DNA of 64,000 nt. It comes from Brasilonema sennae CENA114 (GTDB taxonomy: Bacteria; Cyanobacteriota; Cyanobacteriia; Cyanobacteriales; Nostocaceae). Position 1 is the first letter of the stretch, and each line of letters begins with the position of its first letter. The notes under the pieces were generated by a model that saw nothing but the letters and a program-made list of their open reading frames with translations, did no database searches and was not told where the DNA came from. A program made the translations under genes and the position numbers. Below, one piece after another: positions 30,693 to 40,392 of this stretch. The stretch spans positions 186,001-250,000 of the forward strand of contig NZ_CP030118.1 of the NCBI RefSeq assembly GCF_006968745.1. Direction: 5' to 3'.

Positions 30693-31768
30693 TCGTCAAT
30701 CTGCCAAAAGTCCTTGGTCACATTTTCATCCAAAATCTTCTTTGGTCGCACAATCACAATAATTTTCCCAAGTATGGGAATTTCCGGTGCTGTTTCAAAC
30801 CATTGGAAATCTAATTCACCAGAGTTATCAACAACAAAGTAACTGTTAGAGTCCCATTCTCGCTCTTGCCGATCTACAACAACTAACACAGGTTGTGAGG
30901 AATTTTGTGTTTGGTTGGGAAAGCTATTGCTCTTGCACAAAATCACCACTGGATCTTCTGCACTCAACAAAATCTGCCAACCTGGTAACGCTACCCAAGC
31001 TTGCTCTCCAGCAAACTTGACCATACCAAATGGTTCTATCCCTTCTACTATGGGTACTGCTTTGAAATCTTGTGCGGTTATTGGCAACTCACCCACAACT
31101 GGTATCATACGCGGTAATTCTTCCTCAGAGTCCAGGCGATAAAAGGGCAACAAGGGAGCAGGACGTTTGGGGACTACCGTAAAATCTGTTAATAACTGTT
31201 CGATTTGCTTCCTTGCTGTTTGTGAGTGAGCGAAACGTAAACCTTTTGCTATCAGGCGGGAGCGTTCTTGTAAGTCTGAGTTTTGGCGGGCGAGTTTCCA
31301 ACAGTGATATGCTACAGCATCTCCCGGATGACTTTCAAACCCCTCTGGTAGGGTACCAAAGCGAGAGAAATCCTTTACTGCTTTGGCGACTTCCCGCGCC
31401 TCATCAATGTCAAGTTTGTGCAGGAAGGTGAGTTCTGCAGCTGCTGCGCGTTCTTCTTGGGTGAGTAGGCGTAGTTCGTACAAAACATCACTACCTCGTG
31501 TTGAGTAATGCGATCGCGCTGCTTGAGATGCACCAACCTTTTCTATGGAATTGTATACTTGAGAGCCAACAACGACTTGATTTTGTTGTATCGGCTCAAA
31601 TCCAGTTCCTTCAAATATGGCTTGGGGATCATAACCAAGTTTTTGCAGTTGGGCGATCGCAATTCCCCATTCCACCCAGGTGCCTTGCTTTTGTCTGAGC
31701 TTTCGCACCAATTCTTGTGCGATTTCACTATTATCCGAATTTTGAGGATTGGGTGGTTGGTCAGTCAT
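30689..31768 (-). CDS. raf1: RuBisCO accumulation factor 1
   Basis: A 359-aa protein. The N-terminal helical part (LRQKQGTWVEWGIAIAQLQK, STRGSDVLYELRLLTQEERA, LDIDEAREVAKAVKDF) and the C-terminal beta part (LPFYRLDSEEELPRMIPVVG ... LGKIIVIVRPKKILDENVTK) correspond to the alpha and beta domains of cyanobacterial Raf1. It is a dimeric assembly chaperone that brackets RbcL dimers during octamer formation in the cytoplasm. The end FWQIDE looks native, although an IS605-type relic abuts the stop codon. Confidence 0.92.
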   Translation of the reverse strand: MTDQPPNPQNSDNSEIAQELVRKLRQKQGTWVEWGIAIAQLQKLGYDPQAIFEGTGFEPIQQNQVVVGSQVYNSIEKVGASQAARSHYSTRGSDVLYELRLLTQEERAAAAELTFLHKLDIDEAREVAKAVKDFSRFGTLPEGFESHPGDAVAYHCWKLARQNSDLQERSRLIAKGLRFAHSQTARKQIEQLLTDFTVVPKRPAPLLPFYRLDSEEELPRMIPVVGELPITAQDFKAVPIVEGIEPFGMVKFAGEQAWVALPGWQILLSAEDPVVILCKSNSFPNQTQNSSQPVLVVVDRQEREWDSNSYFVVDNSGELDFQWFETAPEIPILGKIIVIVRPKKILDENVTKDFWQIDE

Positions 31769-32160
31769 AATCCACTAACAACTTCAAGGGAGAGCAGTTC
31801 ATTGCTTGTTGCATTTTACCAAAAACGGTGATTCAAATCGCCTCCGTCTTCATACGCTCAACCGATGTTTCTTTATATTTCCTGTAGCTGAGTATTTCTA
31901 TCGATTCAGCAAGTGAAGTTTTACAATATTATTGCTTACGTCTTATAGCAAAATGTTTTTTCTTTTTTAAATTACGTTTTTATACTGAAAAATCAAAATT
32001 AGTCGCCTAATTTTTTTCGTATAAATAAGTAAAAAAGATTTAAATAGTCAATTTATTCACAAATGATCCGGGTATCTGCTGCTTCTGCTTGTATGATGTT
32101 TCCAAGCGAAGCTGGTATGAAATATAACAAAATTGTCCGATAAGGATTTAGAAAGTTTTT
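31769..32160. other. AT-rich divergent intergenic region
   Basis: These 392 bases separate raf1 (leftward) and the response regulator (rightward). The centre (31940-32060) is very AT-rich and should contain both promoters. I found no gene and no strong hairpin. Confidence 0.4.
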
Positions 32161-33171
32161 ATGGATAATCAAACTCCTGAACTGGATAAGATTCGCCATC
32201 CATTATTGAGTATAGAAAAACCAAAAAAGCAAAAAATTTTGGTAGTTGATGACGAACAAGATAATCTCGATTTACTTTACCGCACCTTCCGCCGCGACTT
32301 TCATGTCTTGAAAGCAGACAGTGGTATGAAGGCTCTGCAAATCTTAGCAACTGAAGGGGAAGTAGCTGTGATTATATCCGATCAACGAATGCCCCAAATG
32401 AAGGGAACTGAGTTTCTAAGTAAGACAGTGCCTCAGTTTCCAGATACCCTAAGAATTATCCTTACAGGTTTTACTGATGTTCAAGACTTAGTAGAGGCGA
32501 TTAATACAGGACAGGTTTATAAGTTTATCACCAAGCCTTGGGATCCAGGGCAATTGAAGGCAGTTGTCCAACAAGCAGCCCAAACTTACGATTTACTCAA
32601 GCAACGTACAGAAGAATTGCAACGTGCTCACGCTCAAATAGCACTACTGAGTGTTTTAGTGCAGGTTACTCAAGAATATACTTGTTTGGAAACAACTCTC
32701 AACTCCATTGCTAGGGCATTTGGTGAAAATTTTGCAACTCATAACTGTATATTGCAGTTAGTAAAGGGTAATACCTTGGCTGCAAATCAAGGAAGTTACA
32801 GTACGACAGGTAAAGTGAAAAACTGGCTCGCTCAAGATCCACTTACAATTGAGGCGATAAGCCCAAGGCTTGACGCACAGCGTATCGTTACTCACGAAAT
32901 GCAAATCTCGCTCAATGTACTTAATGACGAAAAGTTGCTTGGTGTTGCTGACTACTGCGATAACAAAGTTCAAGCACATCTGGTTATTCCGATAACCTAT
33001 TGCCAAGAAGTATTGGCAGTCTTATCACTACAGTGGCAAGAACCCCAGACTTTGAGCGAAGATGAACTTAAATTCCTTGATTTGTCTGCTGAAGTGATAG
33101 CGATCGCGCTGCGCGCAGTATCTGCTCATGATGAAGCTCCAGCAGGAAGCGCTACCATTGGCTATGAATGA
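32161..33171 (+). CDS. response regulator with C-terminal GAF-like domain
   Basis: A 336-aa protein. The receiver domain (about 24-145) has the acidic pair Asp30-Asp31, phospho-acceptor Asp74 in VIISDQRMPQMKG, Thr102 in ILTGFTD and Lys125 in FITKPWDP; the ITKPW end is typical of RpfG/HD-GYP- and AAA-type receivers. A coiled linker (residues 135-160) leads to a GAF-like domain (about 165-325). There is no DNA-binding or enzymatic output domain, so it may work through protein contacts. No histidine kinase gene is adjacent. Confidence 0.85.
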   Translation: MDNQTPELDKIRHPLLSIEKPKKQKILVVDDEQDNLDLLYRTFRRDFHVLKADSGMKALQILATEGEVAVIISDQRMPQMKGTEFLSKTVPQFPDTLRIILTGFTDVQDLVEAINTGQVYKFITKPWDPGQLKAVVQQAAQTYDLLKQRTEELQRAHAQIALLSVLVQVTQEYTCLETTLNSIARAFGENFATHNCILQLVKGNTLAANQGSYSTTGKVKNWLAQDPLTIEAISPRLDAQRIVTHEMQISLNVLNDEKLLGVADYCDNKVQAHLVIPITYCQEVLAVLSLQWQEPQTLSEDELKFLDLSAEVIAIALRAVSAHDEAPAGSATIGYE

Positions 33172-33362
33172 CACAAAGTGGCGATGAAACAACAAAATAA
33201 ACGCTAATCCAAATTTAAGTTTACAGGAAATTTATAGAGATAGCTCCAAAAAGTTCGTTTTGCAGCAGCAACACATTACCCTGTTGCAAACGATATGATG
33301 GGAATGCTAGTAATAACGAAAGCTTAGTTGTTAATGATTAGTTATTAGTACTTTGCTTCTAA

Positions 33363-33383
33363 TGCTAATGACTAATGACTAAT
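33363..33383 (+). repeat. CTAATGA heptamer tandem (STRR type)
   Basis: Three perfect head-to-tail copies of CTAATGA. Two more copies lie at the other side of the GC-rich patch (33882-33896), running into the start of the DUF445 gene. Short tandem heptamers of this kind are known as STRR sequences in heterocystous cyanobacteria. Confidence 0.7.
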
Positions 33384-33389
33384 GAACGG

Positions 33390-33880
33390 CACTTGCTACA
33401 ACGGAGGGAACCTCCCTATGCCTACGGCACGGCTGCGCCTATCGGGAACGCCCGTCGCCTCTGTGGGGAAACCCCTTCGGGTTCGCCAGATGCCTGCGGA
33501 GGGAGACCCTCCCGCAGCACTGGTCTCACCTCCTGCAGCGCTGGATTCACCCTTCGGGTTCGGCAGTTGCGTCTCCCCTTGGGAGAAGCAATCATGCGAA
33601 CAAGTCGGGAAACCCGAACGCCCTTCGGGTATCTCCTGCGGAGACGCTACGCGAACGCAGTCGCCTCTGTCGGGAGACCCCTTCGGGTTCGCCAGATGCC
33701 TGCGGAGGGAGACCCTCCCGCAGCACTGGTCTCACCTCCTGCAGCGCTGTCTCACCAGATACCTCTGTCGGGAAACCCTCATCAAGTACTGGCTCACGCC
33801 ACATGCCTCAACGCGCTTAACCCGCGCACGGCAGTGGCTCCCCAACGCACTGCCTCACCGCAACGCAGTGGTTCCTAATA
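33390..33880. repeat. large GC-rich mini-hairpin repeat block with 90-bp duplication
   Basis: About 490 bases of GC-rich repeats in an AT-rich gap. A 90-bp unit occurs twice (33454-33543 and 33660-33749) with two mismatches. Numerous 3-nt-loop hairpins can be read: CTCCC-CTT-GGGAG, TCTCC-TGC-GGAGA, CGGG-AAA-CCCG, CCC-TTC-GGG. Two overlapping 167-codon frames cross it, but both only translate repeats and neither looks like protein. Confidence 0.8.
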
Positions 33881-33891
33881 AGTAATGACTA

Positions 33892-35130
33892 ATGACTTTG
33901 GATTGGTCTCATCTTTGGCTTTATGTCTCTCCCCCAATAGTGGGTGGAATTATTGGCTACTTCACTAACGATATAGCCATCAAAATGTTATTTCGTCCCT
34001 ACCGTGCAATTTACATCGGTGGACGAAAGATACCTTTTACACCTGGATTGATTCCCCGCAACCAAGAACGGCTTGCTAAGAATGTCTCAGATACGATTAT
34101 GGGGTCGCTACTGACACCCCAAGAGTTGCAAAAACTAGCGCGGCGATTGTTGCAAACAGAACGCATCCAAGGAGCAATTCTCTGGATCTTGCGACTGGCA
34201 ATTGACCAACTAAAATCCGATAAAGAGCAGAAAACTGCTAAAATATTGTCGGGAATTTTACGGGATTTGTTAGGGGAATCCTTACCGCGTCTTTTGAAGG
34301 TGTTGGCGCGGCGGGAAGACTTTTTAGAGGCGCAAGTTAATCAAATTTTTGACCAGATATTACTGGACTTTCAATTAACCGACGAACAAGCCACTCGTCT
34401 GGGTGATTGGTTGTTACAGGTTGTCATACCGCCGGACATTTTGCGACTAGCAGTTATTGACTTTTTGACGGATCGCACGATTCAAACTATTGACGAAAGT
34501 TTTCGGGAAAAAACCAGCGGTACTTATTGGGTTGTGGCAAATCTGTTTGGTTTACGCAATACTTTGACGCGCCTACGGACTTACTGCTTGGATGAGAAAG
34601 ATGCTACCAATACTCGCTTGCAGGAATTGATTCAACAGTTACAGCTGCGGGATCGCCTTAAGCAACTTCTACAAAGTTTTTCTTTGGAAAGTTTACCAAT
34701 AGGTACAGTACGACAGCTGCGAAAGACGACACGCGAAACTGTCCGTAATTACGCGCAAACGCGTGGTAGTGACTTACTCCAAGGATTAGGTAGTTCCGTT
34801 GACTGGGAAAATGTCGCTATGTTGCTGGTGAATCGCCTCAGTTCCTCTCCTGTTGTGAATGCTTCACTCGAAGTAGTCAGTAAAGAACTGGCTCTTGTTT
34901 TAGAGCGGTATTTTGAGAAAGACTTGGAAGCAATTGTAGCTCAGGCAATTCCCATTTTGGCAATTGACCAAGTGATTGTTGACCGCGTGAAATCAACTTC
35001 ACCTGCTGATTTAGAAGCAGCAATAGAAGGGATTGTTAAAAATGAGTTGCAGGCAATTGTGAATTTGGGCGGCATTTTAGGCTTTGTTGTTGGATTGGTG
35101 CAAACAACGTTTTTGTTATTTGCTCAATAG
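33892..35130 (+). CDS. DUF445 membrane protein
   Basis: A 412-aa protein of the DUF445 (YheB/YjiN-like) family. The N-terminus is membrane-embedded and carries the family motif [20 protein letters not shown], then [21 protein letters not shown] long helical middle (100-370) and one C-terminal hydrophobic helix ([18 protein letters not shown]) complete the typical two-anchor plan. Function is unknown. The ATG lies inside CTAATGA-type heptamer repeats, so its leader was probably reshaped by repeat growth. Confidence 0.85.
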   Translation: MTLDWSHLWLYVSPPIVGGIIGYFTNDIAIKMLFRPYRAIYIGGRKIPFTPGLIPRNQERLAKNVSDTIMGSLLTPQELQKLARRLLQTERIQGAILWILRLAIDQLKSDKEQKTAKILSGILRDLLGESLPRLLKVLARREDFLEAQVNQIFDQILLDFQLTDEQATRLGDWLLQVVIPPDILRLAVIDFLTDRTIQTIDESFREKTSGTYWVVANLFGLRNTLTRLRTYCLDEKDATNTRLQELIQQLQLRDRLKQLLQSFSLESLPIGTVRQLRKTTRETVRNYAQTRGSDLLQGLGSSVDWENVAMLLVNRLSSSPVVNASLEVVSKELALVLERYFEKDLEAIVAQAIPILAIDQVIVDRVKSTSPADLEAAIEGIVKNELQAIVNLGGILGFVVGLVQTTFLLFAQ

Positions 35131-35397
35131 ACTTTTTGCTACAAGATTATTTTTCAGCAAATACAGTTGCTAATGACAAAATTGATCACCAAGGCAAGAG
35201 ACGTTGTATGAAATGTCTCTATATGTTGGCTCCCTACATCATTCAAGTGGGTTTAGCTTACGATGAGAGGAGAGCGTCAATATAGGTCTTTGGTGTGATG
35301 CAATTTGGTATATCATAAACATATAAATGATAGAAGTCACAAAAAATCGTGCCATTACTAAGTGATCTAATCAGTTGAAAAACTATCTGTGTGCAAC

Positions 35398-35526
35398 ATG
35401 ATGAAAGCAGCACAATTCAAAAACTGGCTCCAACAAAGCCGCTATGGCAATGGAGGAAGTGCTTATTTGTTTGCACCGATGGTGAATTTTAACGTGATGG
35501 CAGAAGTCGGAGATGCTCCCCCCTAG
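35398..35526 (+). CDS. short conserved peptide, copy 1 of 3
   Basis: A 42-codon ORF (ATG ATG AAA...), below usual ORF cut-offs. The peptide reads MMKAAQF, then KNWLQQSRYGNGGSAYLFAP, then MVNFNVMAEVGDAPP. From KNWLQ to the end, 29 of 35 residues match copy 3 and 27 of 35 match copy 2. Codon differences are often third-position (for example GTG AAT TTT AAC against GTT AAC TTC AAC), the mark of selection on protein. No Cys, no signal peptide and no match to a family I know. Its function is unknown. Confidence 0.75.
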   Translation: MMKAAQFKNWLQQSRYGNGGSAYLFAPMVNFNVMAEVGDAPP

Positions 35527-35639
35527 TACTAGTTACACCTGATTATAAACATCAACAGAAACTCAATAACAATCAGATGTGTTTTTCTGTAAGTGCATGG
35601 AGAAAAAAATGAGCTTCATCCTATCCAATCTGATCTTGA

Positions 35640-35830
35640 ATTGTTGTGTTAAAAATCAGGTTAAAGAATTCCATCGGGTGAAATAAATTATAGCTTTTGG
35701 GCAAGAAGTAACTTTCCTTTTCAACAGGAATGTCACCAGTAGGCGATAAGCCGGAGGCTTGACGCTACGCGTATCGCAAACTTTGATTGGCATAAAGCAA
35801 CTAAGGATGTGCGGGAAGTTCTCTTATCCT
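35640..35830 (+). pseudogene. possible decayed reading frame with a split HIP1 site
   Basis: If the 25-bp mini-hairpin insertion at 35748-35772 plus the repeated AT is removed, one frame reads RIPSGEINYSFWARSNFPFQ, QECHQ, a stop, then AIANFDWHKATKDVREVLLS before TAA. Composition is protein-like, but no family was recognised and a second stop is present. Treat as a tentative relic. Confidence 0.25.
35743..35777 (+). repeat. small dispersed mini-hairpin repeat splitting a HIP1 site
   Basis: GCGAT, then two adjacent 3-nt-loop hairpins AAGCC-GGA-GGCTT and ACGC-TAC-GCGT, then ATCGC. Removing the 25-bp insert and one AT restores GCGATCGC. Same build as the repeats at 41774-41806 and 52650-52686. 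Confidence 0.75.
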
Positions 35831-35969
35831 CAACTATGGAGTAAGAAAAAATAATTTGTATCAGGGATATATTTTAGGGCAAATTAACCAATAATTTGAT
35901 GTTTTAAGCAATCAGTTAAAAAACAGAACTCTAATTTAGATGTCGTCTACCAAGTAAAAGGTCAAAACT

Positions 35970-36662
35970 ATGACAGTTCAAGAACTTGAGCAACAACTTG
36001 ATATTGACCAATTGTCTACTACGTCACCTACAATTTGGTCACGCACCATAGAGTTGGCCATAACTAGTCTCATGGGATGGGTTCCTCGTCCCGTTGGTGT
36101 TCTATTGCGGCGGCTATCTTATCGTCCAATATTTGCTCGCATGGGTCGAGGAGTTTACATTCACACAGGAGTTGAGCTTCTTGGAGGCTGTTCGATTGAA
36201 GTTGGTGATTATGTTAAAATTCTGCGAGACGTATTCTTTGATATGAGAGCGCCAAATAGCTTGTTACGTATTGGTAATAAGGTTTGTATTGATCGCGGTG
36301 TTGATATCAAAGCGACTGTTTGTGATTGTCTGATTGATATTGGTGATGGTTCCTATTTAGGTCCCTACGTTTGTATGGCTGGTCCTGGTCATATAAAAAT
36401 TGGTAAGGAATGTCTGATTGCATCTCATACAAGCATTTACGCTAACAATCATAGAGAGCATGGATTAAGCCGTGAAGGGATTGAAATTCAAGACAAATGT
36501 TGGATAGGTTCTGGAGTTAGAATTTTAGATGGAGTGACTATTGGTAAAGGAAGCGTCATCGGTGCTGGAGCAGTTGTTAACAAAGATATTCCTCCTTTTT
36601 CCATAGCTGTTGGAGTACCAGCAAAAGTCATTAAAGCTAGTAAGGGAAATGGCACTGCTTGA
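35970..36662 (+). CDS. hexapeptide-repeat acyltransferase
   Basis: A 230-aa left-handed beta-helix protein. Hexapeptide turns run from about residue 65 to 215 (YIHTGVELLGGCSIEVGDYV, IKIGKECLIASHTSIYANNH, GVTIGKGSVIGAGAVVNKDI) and end in SIAVGVPAKVIKAS, as in LacA/NodL-type O-acetyltransferases. The catalytic His is likely in ANNHREHG. Family role: acetyl-CoA-dependent O-acetylation of sugars, here perhaps a surface glycan. It stands alone on the plus strand, opposite a VanZ-like/acyltransferase-3 pair. Confidence 0.82.
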   Translation: MTVQELEQQLDIDQLSTTSPTIWSRTIELAITSLMGWVPRPVGVLLRRLSYRPIFARMGRGVYIHTGVELLGGCSIEVGDYVKILRDVFFDMRAPNSLLRIGNKVCIDRGVDIKATVCDCLIDIGDGSYLGPYVCMAGPGHIKIGKECLIASHTSIYANNHREHGLSREGIEIQDKCWIGSGVRILDGVTIGKGSVIGAGAVVNKDIPPFSIAVGVPAKVIKASKGNGTA

Positions 36663-36793
36663 GGATTTATAATTCGGACTAGAGTATTTTCGTTAAAATG
36701 AGTGCAGGTACTGTTGTCAAAGCTTTTTGTTTTAGATACAACAGTACATCTCTATTAAAGAAGAAGTCAGCAGACAGAATAAAAAAACTCAAT

Positions 36794-38245
36794 TTAAGGC
36801 TTCTTTTTAAGCAATGCTGAAGCCCGTAATCTTAATATCAGCATAGTTACACCTGTAAAGAACATACCAAGCAATATATTTTTTAAACTGATACTCTTGC
36901 CAGTATTAATTACCAAAATTCTTTCCACTATTAGAGAAGGTAGTAATATCCCACTAAAGAGTAAAAACCTATAAAAACTTAACTTTTTATTTTTCCGAAT
37001 AGTAAGGAGTGTTAGGCAAATTCCTAAAGGGATAAAAGTTAACGCATAGTAAAATATCTTCTGTTCTTTTGGAACTAATTCTAGTAAATTAAAAGAATAA
37101 AAATTCTGTAATTTGTCTATATATACTTGGATATTTGCTTGAGAGTAAGTGATGACTATTTTATGGGGATTAGTATCTGTAAAAAAATTAGGTACACTGA
37201 ACTTTAAATCTGCCGCGTTTGCTCCAGTTATTGGTGTTCGTATCCGCAAGTCCAGGTTAGTTTCTTGCTGTCCTAGGGTTAAATTACGATGAAGAGTACT
37301 ACTTGAAATTGAAAGAATGCGCGCAGGTCCAGTCTGAACTCTATCAGCGGTAGCAACAGTAGTCATTATTGTAAATTGAGAGGATTCACGTATCCTTTTG
37401 TTCAAATAGGTAGCAGGAGTTCTTGTTTTTAGCCAATGGCTCGAACTTAAGGCAACACCTTTCTCATCTGCAATATTTGGTAACTGTCCTTGCGGCGAGA
37501 GTTCAGGAAGTTGCCCAGTACGATCTTGATAACTTGTGTTATTGATTAACTGATAGGAAGCTATCAGATAATTTCTAATAGTGTCAAAGTCATTTTCACT
37601 ATTCAATAATCGTGATATATCACTTTTAGCAATTGCTTTATCAGCAATATGCATTTCTGAAATATAGCCTTGCCAAGGTCTATTACCTGTTTGCTCATTA
37701 CCAAGCATTAGCGGATAATTCAGACTCCAATTACTTAGCTCTATCGAATTTTGCCAGAGAATGGAAATCAGAAATGAAAGAAGTATATATCCACTAAACA
37801 ATAACGTTATCTTTGTAATAGAGTTGCCAACTCTACTGTTTTCTACACGCGACCAGATGTATATAAAGTGTTGTGAATGCCACAGATAAAAGCAAATTAT
37901 ACCTACGAATCCACCTGTAGTATTGTTGACAATATCTGTAGGTGTAGGTGTTCTTGAAGGTAGAAAAACTTGCAGAAATTCAACTATTGATGATAAGCCA
38001 GCGCTGATGAGTATCACTATTAAAAATACACTCATCAATTTCATCATTTTTCTCTGCGAAAGAGCAGTTAAACCGAAACCTAAAGGCATAAACAATAAAA
38101 TATTGTTTACCAAGTCTCCAAAAGAACTCGTATTGTCGAAACTGGCTAAAATTAATTGTGGAGAAAGACTGTCTGGAAAAGAAAAATTAAAGGGAAAAAG
38201 TGTAGCTATGAGCACTACTAATATACTAAAAATGACTAGAATCAT
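36794..38245 (-). CDS. VanZ-like membrane protein with LamG-like central domain
   Basis: A 483-aa protein. Residues 1-125 carry four membrane helices with VanZ motifs (NNILLFMPLGFGLTAL, LSSIVEFLQVFLPSRTPTPT, DIVNNTTGGFVG). A further helix at about 150-170 leads to an exported part of about 220 residues with a concanavalin/LamG-like pattern (RPWQGYISEMHIADKAIAKS, NPHKIVITYSQANIQVYIDK). C-terminal helices (about 395-475) return to the membrane. It starts 3 bases after the acyltransferase-3 stop, so the two form an operon; a role in envelope sugar recognition or modification is inference. Confidence 0.75.
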   Translation of the reverse strand: MILVIFSILVVLIATLFPFNFSFPDSLSPQLILASFDNTSSFGDLVNNILLFMPLGFGLTALSQRKMMKLMSVFLIVILISAGLSSIVEFLQVFLPSRTPTPTDIVNNTTGGFVGIICFYLWHSQHFIYIWSRVENSRVGNSITKITLLFSGYILLSFLISILWQNSIELSNWSLNYPLMLGNEQTGNRPWQGYISEMHIADKAIAKSDISRLLNSENDFDTIRNYLIASYQLINNTSYQDRTGQLPELSPQGQLPNIADEKGVALSSSHWLKTRTPATYLNKRIRESSQFTIMTTVATADRVQTGPARILSISSSTLHRNLTLGQQETNLDLRIRTPITGANAADLKFSVPNFFTDTNPHKIVITYSQANIQVYIDKLQNFYSFNLLELVPKEQKIFYYALTFIPLGICLTLLTIRKNKKLSFYRFLLFSGILLPSLIVERILVINTGKSISLKNILLGMFFTGVTMLILRLRASALLKKKP

Positions 38246-38248
38246 ACC

Positions 38249-39418
38249 TCAGTTTGTTGAATTTTTCAGTTTGTGTTCTTTTAAGAAATTGGATGTGAAT
38301 GGTCGCTCAAAAACTAAATAAAATAAATAACCAACAAGTAACGAACTTCCTACACTCAATAGATACAATGTTACTGCGAACACCACTGGAGACATTTTTA
38401 GGGTAACAAGCCAGTGGTTCACTAATGTTTCTACTGGTCCGTGAGTCAGATAGAGACTGTAAGAAAAAGTTGAGAGTGCGATCGCCCAAGGATGCTCAAG
38501 TAGCTGCATAACTAAAGGTGGCGTTTTGCGCAAAATCACAATTTTTGTGCAATAAATTATCAAACAAGCAGCCGCTATACTAGCAAAAGTCTCGAAAATC
38601 CAAGCATCAATTCCGAATTTCTTCCACTCAGTGATGACAGCAATACCAGCAAAAATTGTAGCAAGTCTACCCCAAGGTAAAGATTTTCTGAGTTTCACCA
38701 GTTGTGGCTTTTGCGAAAATGCAATCTCGGCTGCAGCCATTCCGATAGTAAATGAACCCACAAACCAAGGACGGCTAACATCCATATAACCATTCAATAA
38801 ATAGTGAGGTGTTAGCCCAATTAAAAAAGCGAGTGCAATAACTGACAACAAACCCCAACGCCGTAATACAGGAAGAAAAACCAGAGGAAATAAAAAGTAA
38901 ATCTGCCATTCTAAAGCGACACTCCATAATGGCACATTCATTACATAAACATCCGTTCCTGGAACAAAATTGTAAATGACTAGAAAGTGCAAAATCACAT
39001 CTACAAAAGAAAATCGAGGAGAGAACCAGTCGAATTTCATTTCATACCATTGGAAAGTAGTAAATCTCTCTAAACTTAATATGACCACAGCTAATAAGCA
39101 ACATAAAATAACTGCTGCGTAAAAAGGTGGTAAAATTCTTCGCGCTCTTCTTTTAAAGTAATCCAATAAGTTTCCGGGAATATAACCTGTTTGAGAGCGA
39201 GTGACTGGCAGCATTAAACAGTAGCCAGAAAGTACAATGAAAACTGCAACACTAAAAGAACCATATCTCATGAGTTTTGTTGGCAACATTATCCACAAAG
39301 GTAAGTTCTCCCCTAGATGCGGTAAAATGTGACAAGATACGACATATAATGCAGCTAAACCACGCATACCATCTAAGAAAGAAAGACGGATTTTTGGTTC
39401 ATTAGTTGTCTTCGTCAT
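38249..39418 (-). CDS. acyltransferase-3 (OafA/NolL-type) membrane protein
   Basis: A 389-aa protein with about ten membrane helices. The family signature is SFLDGMRGLAALYVVSCHIL with the catalytic His, followed by the RRARRILPPFYAAV loop Arg cluster and VPLWSVALEWQIYFLFPLVF. Such enzymes move acetyl or other acyl groups onto surface polysaccharides or lipids. It is the first gene of a two-gene operon with the VanZ-like protein. Confidence 0.88.
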   Translation of the reverse strand: MTKTTNEPKIRLSFLDGMRGLAALYVVSCHILPHLGENLPLWIMLPTKLMRYGSFSVAVFIVLSGYCLMLPVTRSQTGYIPGNLLDYFKRRARRILPPFYAAVILCCLLAVVILSLERFTTFQWYEMKFDWFSPRFSFVDVILHFLVIYNFVPGTDVYVMNVPLWSVALEWQIYFLFPLVFLPVLRRWGLLSVIALAFLIGLTPHYLLNGYMDVSRPWFVGSFTIGMAAAEIAFSQKPQLVKLRKSLPWGRLATIFAGIAVITEWKKFGIDAWIFETFASIAAACLIIYCTKIVILRKTPPLVMQLLEHPWAIALSTFSYSLYLTHGPVETLVNHWLVTLKMSPVVFAVTLYLLSVGSSLLVGYLFYLVFERPFTSNFLKEHKLKNSTN

Positions 39419-40031
39419 TTGATTAATTCAATTAATACAACAACGTGTGTTTTAATAGCTTTGATTGCTGTTAATGCTATAAATAATCGTGCTGATTTTA
39501 TCTCTATTGGAGATAACCATCAACATTTTTGTACAGCATTTTTTATGAGTTTTTATGTCAACTCATATCATCTTTTTTTTGCGTCTTGAAATCGCAAAGA
39601 AAATTTTCTTAAATGTTTGAATTATCAAACATTAAGATTTAGCTTAATAAATTGTAAAATGCAGATATTGTTGAGTTGTTAGATGTAACTGCACAAGAAA
39701 TACTCTATTTCACAAGTAAATCCTGTCGCTAGTATTGAGCGTTCACATCTATGTTTAAAATCAAACAAACTACTGTTTGTCTTTCAATCTGATTCACAAC
39801 TGAATATCAACGCTTCGCAGCAGCACTAATCATCTAACTCTCAATTTGTAGTAGTGAGTCGATTAACAAGTGATGTGAATTCAAATATTCAGTTATCGAA
39901 AGTCAAAGCAGCTATTTCAACTCAATTGAATCTATTGAAGCTATTCCAAAAAAGAGCTACATCTTTTACTTCATCAAAATTCAGTTATTGAGTCTCTGAT
40001 AAAATTTCCAATCAGAGATAAGCACATCTGA
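39419..40031. other. AT-rich gap, no gene seen
   Basis: About 610 bases between the acyltransferase start and the short peptide copy 2. I see no credible ORF. The only clear structure is a stem-loop at 39993-40018 (TCTCTGAT / ATCAGAGA, 10-nt loop), 13 bases past the stop of the peptide gene, which may end its transcript. Confidence 0.4.
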
Positions 40032-40163
40032 TCAAGGAGGAGTATCTCCAACATCAGCCATTACGTTGAAGTCAACCATTGGAGCGAATAAGTAAATACT
40101 TCCTCGACTACTATAACGGCTTTTTTGCAGCCAATTTTTGTCGTTTGCTGCTGTTGTAATCAT
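40032..40163 (-). CDS. short conserved peptide, copy 2 of 3
   Basis: A 43-codon ORF on the minus strand: MITTAAND, then KNWLQKSRYSSRGSIYLFAP, then MVDFNVMADVGDTPP. It matches copy 3 at 29 of 35 residues after the variable first eight. It lies 229 bases past the broken sulP gene on the same strand. Its leader resembles that of copy 3 (TTTTCGTCATTTCATT against TTTTGTCACTTCATT; TGTAAATT then CACATCATG against TACATCATG), so copies 2 and 3 were probably duplicated with their control regions. Function unknown. Confidence 0.75.
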   Translation of the reverse strand: MITTAANDKNWLQKSRYSSRGSIYLFAPMVDFNVMADVGDTPP

Positions 40164-40392
40164 GATGTGCCAAGATAATTTACATATTTACTAAAGCGCC
40201 TTTTTACTGACACAAGTAGCGTACTGTCACCATGTTATGAATGAAATGACGAAAAGTTTTTCAAGAAACCGTAAATTTTTTCCAAAAATTATGAAGATTT
40301 CAAAAAAAACGACATACTTCCCTGTCTTTCATTATTTATCATGTAGAAGCTGGCAAATTGGAACAAAACCACCTGATTGTGCTAGTAATAAT

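Noticed and set aside
33375..33885. Two overlapping 167-codon ORFs on the plus strand
   Set aside because: They translate GC-rich mini-hairpin repeats in two frames, contain the 90-bp duplication, and have no domain-like composition.
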